Position numbers and translations under genes: made by a program
Assembly: GCF_900106765.1 (NCBI RefSeq)
Contig: NZ_FNNG01000012.1
Span: 1 to 64,000, forward strand
DNA: 64,000 bases
Direction of reading: 5' to 3'
Source: Tepidimicrobium xylanilyticum
Lineage (GTDB): Bacteria > Bacillota > Clostridia > Tissierellales > Tepidimicrobiaceae
In this document: positions 57,664 through 64,000 of the stretch, piece after piece
Numbering within the stretch: position 1 is the first letter of the stretch
Layout: the number at the start of each line of letters is the position of its first letter
Notes under the pieces: generated by a model
The model's input: only the letters and a program-made list of their open reading frames with translations
What the model was told of the DNA's origin: nothing
The model's database searches: none

Positions 57664-57679
57664 AGCAAAATATATGCCA
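57664..57679 (-). promoter_or_regulatory. sigma-54 promoter of the prd operon
   Basis: On the minus strand TGGCAT-ATATT-TTGCT fits the -24/-12 consensus TGGCAC-N5-TTGCW at 10 of 11 fixed positions. It is 45 bp before prdC. A short palindrome AGTAT-TT-ATACT near 57692-57703 may be an activator site. Confidence 0.8.
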
Positions 57680-57740
57680 ATATTCTTTTAGAGTATTTAT
57701 ACTGATAAATTTAACCTTATTATTTAAAGAACAAAAAATA

Positions 57741-57779
57741 AAAAAGGCTTTTTACTAAGCATTGTAGAAAAGCCTTTTT
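57741..57779 (-). terminator. terminator of prdR
   Basis: AAAAAGGCTTTTxTAC.../...AAAAGCCTTTTT stem; T5-6 follows on the minus strand. It separates prdR from the prdC promoter. Confidence 0.85.
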
Positions 57780-57874
57780 AAAAAAAATATAACTCAACTT
57801 TTTAATTTTTGTTTTATCATTAAGGATTTTTTAGTTCATTATAAAAATAAACGTCAATAATTTGACATTCCAGT

Positions 57875-59650
57875 CTAATCATTGACATTTATTCCATAAT
57901 TGTCTATTTTATAATGTAAAGTACTACGAGGAATTTTTAAAATATTTGCTGCCTTGGCTATATTTCCTTTTGATTCTTTTAAAGCTTTGTTAATTAGATA
58001 CTTTTCATAACTATCTAATAGCTCTCGTAACCCCGTTTCTTTCTTATCAAGCTTGTCCAAAACACTCATATCTTCATTTCTTTCTACATCATGTATTATG
58101 TATTCTGGTATCATATCCTTAGTTATAAAATCCTTCCTACATAAAACAACCATCTGTTCTACTACATTTCTAAGTTCTCGTACATTTCCTTTCCATTTAT
58201 AAGATGTAAGAATATTAATTACATCCGTATCAATCCCTGTTAAATCTTTACCATATTCTCTATTTAATTTCTCTAAAAAAAATTTAATAAACAAAACAAT
58301 ATCTTCTTTCCGCTCTCTCAAAGGAGGTATTTCTATTTTTATTACATTTAAACGATAATATAGATCCATTCTAAATTTTTTCCTTTGCACCAATTCTTCT
58401 AAATCCCTATTAGTTGCAGAAATTATCCTCACATTTATCTCTTTATCACGCTCTGATCCCAGCCTTCTTATGGCATTATCCTGTAAGGCCCTTAGCAATT
58501 TAGACTGCATGTCCATGGGGAGATCTCCTATTTCATCCAAAAAAAGAGTTCCATTATTAGCAAGCTCAAAGTAGCCAGCCTTTCCTTTCCTACTAGCCCC
58601 TGTAAATGCCCCTTCTTCATAGCCAAAAAATTCAGATTCAAATAGTTCTCTTGGAATTGCACTGCAATTTACAGGAATAAATTCTCCTTCTAAGCCGCTA
58701 ATTTTATGGATATATTTTGCAAAAACCTCCTTTCCTGTACCGCTTTCTCCTAAAATTAATATTGGTGCACTGCTTTTTGCTGCAAGTTCTGCAATTTCTA
58801 TTTTTTGTTGTATTACTTTACTTTTACCTATCACTAATCCCTTTTCCCTATTAGATATCTTTTCTAACTCTTCTTTTAAAAAATTCACCTTTTCTGTAGC
58901 TTTTTTTAGCTTATCAGAAAGTTGTTTCATTTCTGTAACATCCTTGTCTGTACTTACAACCCCCATAAATTCATTGTTTAATATGATTGGGGCTGCGCTA
59001 ATAACAATATGTGTTCCATCTCTAGGTTCATGATAGCAATTTTCGATAACCTTTCTTGTTTTCAACACTTTCATATTTATTGCATTAGGAAAAAATTCAT
59101 CTAATGGCCTTCCTATAATTTTTTCTTTAGGTAAATTATATAGTTTTTCTGCATTTTCATTCCATACAATAACAATGCCTTTATTGTTTATCACACATAC
59201 TGCCTCATGAATATAATTTATTGCAGTCTTTAAAATTTCTGATGTTTCTTCAACTTTCATATAATAAAAGTCCCTGATATGTTCTTGCCTAATCACTCCA
59301 ACAATTTTCCCTTCTTTTAATACAGCTAGTCGTCCCACATTATTTTTTAGCATTATATTTCTGCATATTAGTAGATCGGAATCCTCAGAAACGCTTATAA
59401 CTCCCTTTGTTGCAATGTCTATAGCACATTTTTGATTTATATTTGACTCCTTTTCTCTTACAAAATTGCATATGTCTTTCATAGTGATTATCCCCTGCAC
59501 CTTGTCAGCCTTATCGTATATAAACACTTCCTTTTTATAATCTCTTATTAATTCTTCTTTAATCTCTGATATAGGGGAATCCTCATATGCAATTAGAAAA
59601 TTCTTGTCCATTACATCTTTTACCAAAATTTCTTTTAAAACCAAAGACAT
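57875..59650 (-). CDS. prdR: sigma-54-dependent activator PrdR
   Basis: This is a 591-aa regulator. The ATG at 59650 (MSLVLKEILVKDVM) follows GGGGTGTGGG. Domains in order: CBS pair (about 10-130), PAS (about 145-245, ICVINNKGIVIVWNENAEKLY-type), coiled linker, AAA+ central domain with Walker A GESGTGKE, the sigma-54 contact loop EGAFTGASRKG and Walker B GTLFLDEIGDLP, and a Fis-type HTH (GNIAKAANILKIPRSTLHYKI). In C. difficile PrdR activates prd genes in response to proline. The adjacent sigma-54 promoter supports the same role here. Confidence 0.95.
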   Translation of the reverse strand: MSLVLKEILVKDVMDKNFLIAYEDSPISEIKEELIRDYKKEVFIYDKADKVQGIITMKDICNFVREKESNINQKCAIDIATKGVISVSEDSDLLICRNIMLKNNVGRLAVLKEGKIVGVIRQEHIRDFYYMKVEETSEILKTAINYIHEAVCVINNKGIVIVWNENAEKLYNLPKEKIIGRPLDEFFPNAINMKVLKTRKVIENCYHEPRDGTHIVISAAPIILNNEFMGVVSTDKDVTEMKQLSDKLKKATEKVNFLKEELEKISNREKGLVIGKSKVIQQKIEIAELAAKSSAPILILGESGTGKEVFAKYIHKISGLEGEFIPVNCSAIPRELFESEFFGYEEGAFTGASRKGKAGYFELANNGTLFLDEIGDLPMDMQSKLLRALQDNAIRRLGSERDKEINVRIISATNRDLEELVQRKKFRMDLYYRLNVIKIEIPPLRERKEDIVLFIKFFLEKLNREYGKDLTGIDTDVINILTSYKWKGNVRELRNVVEQMVVLCRKDFITKDMIPEYIIHDVERNEDMSVLDKLDKKETGLRELLDSYEKYLINKALKESKGNIAKAANILKIPRSTLHYKIDNYGINVND

Positions 59651-59792
59651 AATCCCACACCCCATATAACTAATAAATAATATCTTTGATTAATATATTA
59701 TACTATTTGGAAAAATTATACTAGAGTTCATTGTTATTAATTTAACCTATAAATTGTCTAGGATAGATCTTATATATATTTTTGGATAACTT

Positions 59793-59832
59793 TTTACATG
59801 GATTTTACATTTCTAATACAATAGATTTTACA
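59793..59832 (+). promoter_or_regulatory. Pho-box-like direct repeats before pstS
   Basis: TTTACA occurs at 59793, 59804 and 59827, with a weak copy (AATACA) at 59815, so the period is about 11 bp. This is the pattern of PhoP boxes TT(A/T)ACA. A -10-like TATGCT lies near 59842. Induction under phosphate limitation is inferred. Confidence 0.7.
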
Positions 59833-59886
59833 TATACAAGATATGCTTATATTGAATATAGATTTAAGAAAGGTGGGAAATGATTT

Positions 59887-60795
59887 ATGAAAAGATTTTT
59901 AAGTACATTTTTAATTGCTCTTATAACAATAATCATGATAGTAGGTTGTACAAACAAAGTAGAAGATAGTAACTCCACCAACCCTAGTTCTAATAATAAC
60001 AGCTTCGATACTAATAGGACAATCAATGTAATTACAAGGGAGGAAGGTTCAGGAACTAGAGGAGCTTTTGTTGAAATAGTAGGAATACTAGAAAAAGACG
60101 AAAATGGAAATGAAAATGATAGAACTTATTCAGAAGCAATAGTACAAAATAGCACCAATGCAGTTATGACTACTGTGGCAGGGGATGAATATAGCATAGG
60201 ATATATTTCCCTTGGTTCATTAAACAACAGTGTAAAAGCGGTAAAGGTAGATGGAATTGAAGCTACAGCCGAAAATATACTAAATGGTTCTTATAAGGTA
60301 GCAAGGCCTTTTAATCTTGCATATAAGGGGGATTTAACTCCTTTAACCCAGGACTTCTTAAATTTCATACTTAGTGCAGAAGGACAGGAAATTGTAGCTA
60401 ATGAAGGGTATGTACAAGTTGATACTCAAGCACCAAATTATGAAGCTAATAGTCTCCAATCGGGAACCATAGTTGTAGCAGGGTCTACTTCCGTCACTCC
60501 TTTAATGGAAAAATTTGTTGAAGCATACCAGAAGTTAAATCCTGACGTGTCTATAGAAATTCAATCTACCGGTTCTTCTGCTGGTATGCAGTCTGCTATG
60601 GAAGGTACAGCTAATATAGGCATGGCTTCAAGGGAATTAAAGGAATCCGAACTCAAGGAACTCAAAAATGTAGTCGTAGCATTAGATGGTATTGCAATCA
60701 TAGTGAATAACAATAACCCAACAGACAATTTAAGTATTGACCAAATAAAATCCATCTATATGGGTGAAATTACTAATTGGAATGAAATAGAGTAA
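59887..60795 (+). CDS. pstS: phosphate-binding protein PstS, circularly permuted lipoprotein
   Basis: This is a 302-aa lipoprotein with lipobox MIVGC near residue 21. The order of PstS parts is changed: the usual C-terminal block TREEGSGTRGAFVE and FILSAEGQEIVANEGYV comes first (50-178), and the usual N-terminal block GTIVVAGSTSVTPLMEKF ... GSSAGMQSAMEG ... IKSIYMGEITNWNEIE follows (195-302) and ends the protein. In normal PstS, ITNWNEI leads directly into TREEGSGTR. All phosphate-binding elements are present, so it should be functional. It is the first gene of a Pho-regulated pst operon. Confidence 0.9.
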   Translation: MKRFLSTFLIALITIIMIVGCTNKVEDSNSTNPSSNNNSFDTNRTINVITREEGSGTRGAFVEIVGILEKDENGNENDRTYSEAIVQNSTNAVMTTVAGDEYSIGYISLGSLNNSVKAVKVDGIEATAENILNGSYKVARPFNLAYKGDLTPLTQDFLNFILSAEGQEIVANEGYVQVDTQAPNYEANSLQSGTIVVAGSTSVTPLMEKFVEAYQKLNPDVSIEIQSTGSSAGMQSAMEGTANIGMASRELKESELKELKNVVVALDGIAIIVNNNNPTDNLSIDQIKSIYMGEITNWNEIE

Positions 60796-60807
60796 ACTCC
60801 CCTTCAA

Positions 60808-60839
60808 TCCATATAGCCTAGCCCATTAGGCTATATGGA
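60808..60839 (+). terminator. hairpin between pstS and pstC
   Basis: A perfect 13-bp stem TCCATATAGCCTA/TAGGCTATATGGA with a 6-nt loop. No T-run follows, so it is more likely a partial terminator or RNA-stabilising element that raises PstS over the permease. Confidence 0.7.
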
Positions 60840-60882
60840 TTCATAGTTCATCATAGATAAAAAAAGAAATGTAGGTGAAGAT

Positions 60883-61746
60883 ATGAAATCTAAATCTGTT
60901 GAAAGCATTATGAAAGGAATATTCTTTATATCCGCGACCGTATCGGTAATTGCCATAGTACTCATAAGCTTTTTTATATTTGCTGGAGGAATTCCATTTA
61001 TAAAAGAATATGGGTTAAAGGATTTTATATTTGGAACCCTCTGGAAACCTAACAATACTCCCTCGGCCTTTGGAATCCTTCCCATGATAATGGGTTCCAT
61101 TTATGTTACTATAGGAGCCATTGCCATAGGGGTTCCTATAGGTATTTTAACTGCAATCTATTTAGCCAAGTTTTGTGATAAAAAGATATATAAATTCATT
61201 AAGCCCTGCATAAACCTAATGGCTGGAATACCCTCCATTGTTTATGGCTTTTTTGCTTTAGTAGTAATTGTGCCAGTAATTAGGGATATTTTCGGCGGAA
61301 CTGGTATGAATATAATTACAGCTTCAATTTTATTGGGAATTATGATCCTTCCCACAATTATAAATATCTCTGAAGCAGCCATTAGAGCAGTTCCTCAAAA
61401 CTATTATGAAGGAAGCATTGCTCTTGGAGCTTCCCATGAAAAATCCATCGTCTTTGTAGTATTACCTGCTGCAAAATCTGGCATATTGTCCAGCATAATC
61501 CTTGGAATAGGTCGTGCAATTGGAGAAACTATGGCAGTCATATTAGTAGCAGGAAATCAGGCTCGCATGCCAGCAGGATTAATAAAAGGAGTAAGAACCC
61601 TTACTACTAATATAGTAATGGAAATGGCTTATGCCACAGATGAGCATAGGCAAGCTCTAATTGCAACTGCTACCATACTATTCTTATTTATACTAATTAT
61701 AAATGGAAGCTTTTTAGTAATTAAAAGGAGAGCTAATAATGGATAG
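60883..61746 (+). CDS. pstC: phosphate ABC transporter permease PstC
   Basis: This is a 287-aa protein with six membrane helices. FGTLWKPNNTPSAFGILPMI and [17 protein letters not shown] are typical of PstC. The EAA loop appears as EGSIALGASHEKSIVFVVLPAAKSGI. It forms the channel with PstA. The start follows AGGTGA. It overlaps pstA by 8 bp. Confidence 0.95.
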   Translation: MKSKSVESIMKGIFFISATVSVIAIVLISFFIFAGGIPFIKEYGLKDFIFGTLWKPNNTPSAFGILPMIMGSIYVTIGAIAIGVPIGILTAIYLAKFCDKKIYKFIKPCINLMAGIPSIVYGFFALVVIVPVIRDIFGGTGMNIITASILLGIMILPTIINISEAAIRAVPQNYYEGSIALGASHEKSIVFVVLPAAKSGILSSIILGIGRAIGETMAVILVAGNQARMPAGLIKGVRTLTTNIVMEMAYATDEHRQALIATATILFLFILIINGSFLVIKRRANNG

Positions 61747-62557
61747 AGTAATAAGGATAACAGTAAAAATATCAGCTTTTATTACATTTAGTGCTTTATT
61801 CTTCATAATAGGGTATATTTTATTAAAAGGAATTCCAAATTTAGACATATCCCTATTTTCGTTAAAATACACAACAGAGAACATGTCCCTTTTCCCAGCT
61901 ATGGTTACGACTTTAATGTTAATACTATTGACTTTAGTGATAGCTACACCCATAGGAATATTTACTGCCTTCTATCTTGTAGAGTATGCAAAAAAGGATA
62001 GTAAAATAGTTGAAATAATTAGGATAGCAACGGAAACCTTATCTGGAATACCTTCAATAGTATATGGACTATTTGGAATGTTGTTCTTCGTTATTAGACT
62101 TAATTTTAAATATTCCCTGTTAGCAGGGGCTTTAACAGTTGGAATTATGGTACTACCGCTTATAATTAGAACTACAGAAGAAGCTTTGCTTTCCGTAGAT
62201 AATTCCCTAAGGGAAGCCAGCCTTGCTCTTGGAGCTGGTAAATTACGTACCATATTTAAGGTAGCTCTTCCAGTAGCTATGCCAGGGATTCTTTCTGGAG
62301 TCATACTTTCTATAGGCCGTATTGTAGGGGAAACTGCTGCTTTAATGTTTACATTGGGAACTGCTGCAAAAATCCCAGAAGGACTTTTTTCCTCTGGTCG
62401 TACTTTGGCCCTTCATATGTACGTGCTTTCTACTGAAGGCCTCCATGTTAATGAATCCTATGCAACAGGAATCATCCTATTGATTGTAGTGTTGATTGTA
62501 AATGGATTATCTACATTATTAAGTAATAAATTGACAAAGGGGAATGAAAATGAGTAA
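61739..62557 (+). CDS. pstA: phosphate ABC transporter permease PstA
   Basis: This is a 272-aa protein with six helices. Family marks are [28 protein letters not shown] and the EAA loop [21 protein letters not shown]. It pairs with PstC. It overlaps the pstB start region by 8 bp. Confidence 0.95.
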   Translation: MDRVIRITVKISAFITFSALFFIIGYILLKGIPNLDISLFSLKYTTENMSLFPAMVTTLMLILLTLVIATPIGIFTAFYLVEYAKKDSKIVEIIRIATETLSGIPSIVYGLFGMLFFVIRLNFKYSLLAGALTVGIMVLPLIIRTTEEALLSVDNSLREASLALGAGKLRTIFKVALPVAMPGILSGVILSIGRIVGETAALMFTLGTAAKIPEGLFSSGRTLALHMYVLSTEGLHVNESYATGIILLIVVLIVNGLSTLLSNKLTKGNENE

Positions 62558-63302
62558 ATTTATAGTTAAGAATATGAATTTATATTATGGTAATTTCCAT
62601 GCACTAAAAGATATAAGTATTAATATAGAGAAAAACGAGATAACAGCCCTTATAGGACCTTCAGGCTGTGGAAAGTCTACTTTATTAAAAAGCTTAAATC
62701 GTATGAACGACCTAGTTGAAGGTTGCAAAATTGAAGGAGAAATATTGCTTGATGGAGAAGATATATATTCAGAGGATTTTAATGTGAATCTGCTTAGAAA
62801 ACGAGTAGGAATGGTATTTCAAAAACCAAATCCTTTCCCGATGAGCATATACGATAATATAGCCTATGGTCCAAGAACTCATGGAATAAAAAATAAATCC
62901 AAATTGGACGAAATCGTTGAAAGAAGCTTAAAGGCTGCAGCTATTTGGGATGAGGTGAAAGATGATCTTAAAAAGAACGCTCTTAGAATTTCAGGAGGAC
63001 AACAACAAAGACTCTGCATAGCAAGGGCATTAGCTGTGGAACCAGAGGTGCTATTAATGGATGAACCCACCTCTGCTCTCGATCCCATTTCCACAGCAAA
63101 AATAGAAGAATTAATCCAGGAATTGAAAAAAATTTATACGATAGTAATAGTGACCCATAATATGCAACAGGCTACTAGGGTTTCTGATAAAACGGCTTTT
63201 CTATTAAATGGCAAATTAATAGAATTTGGTCCAACCGTTGAGCTGTTTTCCGTCCCAAAGAACAAGAAGACGGAAGATTATATAACGGGCAGATTTGGTT
63301 AA
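62550..63302 (+). CDS. pstB: phosphate ABC transporter ATPase PstB
   Basis: This is a 250-aa ATPase. The ATG at 62550 ([14 protein letters not shown]) is preferred over one 6 bp upstream because of AAAGGGG spacing. Walker A is GPSGCGKST, the signature is [16 protein letters not shown], and Walker B is [12 protein letters not shown]. The Q-loop [14 protein letters not shown] is the PstB-specific form. It energises phosphate uptake. Confidence 0.97.
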   Translation: MSKFIVKNMNLYYGNFHALKDISINIEKNEITALIGPSGCGKSTLLKSLNRMNDLVEGCKIEGEILLDGEDIYSEDFNVNLLRKRVGMVFQKPNPFPMSIYDNIAYGPRTHGIKNKSKLDEIVERSLKAAAIWDEVKDDLKKNALRISGGQQQRLCIARALAVEPEVLLMDEPTSALDPISTAKIEELIQELKKIYTIVIVTHNMQQATRVSDKTAFLLNGKLIEFGPTVELFSVPKNKKTEDYITGRFG

Positions 63303-63323
63303 TGAATTGAAAGGATGATAAAT

Positions 63324-63974
63324 ATGATTAGGAGTAAATTTGATAAAGATTTAGATTTACTCAATGATGAATTGATAGAAATGGGTAATCTAATAGAAAG
63401 TGCTATTAATGCCGCTATAACAGCTCTTAAGGAACAGAATGTAGACTTAGCAAAGCAAATAGTGGAAAGCGATAAGGAAATAGACGATATGGAAAGAACT
63501 ATTGAACAAAGATGCTTAAGGTTATTACTCCAACAACAGCCTGTGGCTAGAGATTTAAGGTTTATATCCTCCGCTTTAAAGATGATAACCGACATGGAGC
63601 GAATTGGAGATCAAGCAGCAGATATTTCAGAAATAGCCATAAGATTAGCCGATCAAACCTACTTAAAGGAATTAGTCCATATACCTCAAATGGCAGATGT
63701 GGCAATTAACATGGTAAAAACTAGTATAGATTCCTTTGTAAGAAGGGATATAGAATTAGTAAAAAAAGTAATAGCCTATGACGATAAAGTAGATGAATTA
63801 TTTGATATAATAAAAAATGAATTAGTAGATTTAATAAGAGAAAATATAGAATATAAAGAGCAAGTAATAGATTTATTGATGATAGCAAAGTATTTAGAGA
63901 GAATAGGAGACCACGCGCAAAATATAGTTGAATGGGTATATTTTGCAATAAAAGGCGAGCACTATACTTGGTAG
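63324..63974 (+). CDS. phoU: phosphate signalling protein PhoU
   Basis: This is a 216-aa protein. The ATG at 63324 (MIRSKFDKDLDLLNDEL) is preferred to an ATG 9 bp upstream that sits on the ribosome site. Two three-helix PhoU repeats each contain the acidic metal motif: DMERIGDQAADISEIA near 90 and YLERIGDHAQNIVEWV near 190. PhoU links Pst to the PhoR-PhoP system as a negative regulator. Confidence 0.96.
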   Translation: MIRSKFDKDLDLLNDELIEMGNLIESAINAAITALKEQNVDLAKQIVESDKEIDDMERTIEQRCLRLLLQQQPVARDLRFISSALKMITDMERIGDQAADISEIAIRLADQTYLKELVHIPQMADVAINMVKTSIDSFVRRDIELVKKVIAYDDKVDELFDIIKNELVDLIRENIEYKEQVIDLLMIAKYLERIGDHAQNIVEWVYFAIKGEHYTW

Positions 63975-63985
63975 AGGTGGTTTAG

Positions 63986-64000
63986 ATGCCATTAATCTAT
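63986..64000 (+). CDS. start of the next gene, probably a PhoP-type response regulator (partial)
   Basis: GAGGTGG, then ATG CCA TTA ATC TAT (MPLIY) runs off the window. Clostridial OmpR-type regulators after phoU often start this way (MPLIYxVEDD). Only five codons are seen. Confidence 0.4.

Overview
The window looks like chromosome of a low-GC, spore-forming, flagellated, anaerobic Gram-positive bacterium of class Clostridia, probably an amino-acid fermenter near Tissierellales/Peptostreptococcaceae. This is an inference from gene content: a selenocysteine D-proline reductase (prd) locus with its sigma-54 activator PrdR, indolepyruvate:ferredoxin oxidoreductase, two Spo0E-like sporulation phosphatases, a long Gram-positive SRP RNA, a serS T-box and strong AT bias.

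Layout. 1-1617: right part of an IS21-family element (istA, istB) that cut off the 3' end of a RES-domain toxin-like gene, which is also frameshifted at a poly-A run. 2841-3989: AlbA_2/Schlafen-type gene. 3990-5058: about 1 kb without genes, pyrimidine-rich and full of inverted repeats. 5059-8206: recR, ybaB, dnaX, tRNA-Ser(GGA), SRP RNA. 8247-12745: flagellar cluster (fliS, flagellin, small ORF, large FliK-like protein) reading away from yaaR, with a sigma-28-type promoter facing each way. 13070-19003: iron alcohol dehydrogenase with a Rex-like operator, UbiB-like kinase, CbpA, Spo0E-like peptide, XRE regulator, nagA. 19148-22109: copA-copZ-csoR copper operon with its operator. 22342-33390: pncB, iorAB, a second Spo0E-like gene inside an inverted repeat, hsp20, MoxR/DUF58/DUF4129 operon, DUF1622, tRNA-Ser(CGA), tadA, tRNA-Arg(CCT), dacF and a 37-aa YjcZ-like peptide. 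33420-38566: M1 peptidase lipoprotein, serS with T-box, PTS-EIIC-like membrane protein with NiaR, tRNA-Glu. 38600-48812: replication and translation block (dnaI, dnaD, HD-GYP, GNAT; rpsF-ssb-rpsR; mazG-like-DUF2232-gdpP-rplI-dnaB).

48914-59650 is the metabolic centrepiece: prdR, then prdC-prdA-small protein-prdB-prdF, followed by a TauE/SafE permease and a chemoreceptor, all on the minus strand. prdB and prdC each contain an in-frame UGA that must be read as selenocysteine, so naive ORF calling splits or truncates them. A good -24/-12 promoter precedes prdC, which fits activation by PrdR. PrdF racemises L-proline to D-proline, PrdA/PrdB reduce it to 5-aminovalerate, and PrdC is thought to supply electrons.

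59793-64000 is a Pho regulon: Pho-box-like repeats, pstS (circularly permuted), pstC, pstA, pstB, phoU and the first five codons of a probable response regulator. The most unusual observations are the permuted PstS, the two recoded selenoprotein genes, an apparent AUA start of dnaB, the 13-bp inverted repeat enclosing a Spo0E-like gene that lacks a normal start codon, and two multi-stem RNA-like elements next to the prd genes.
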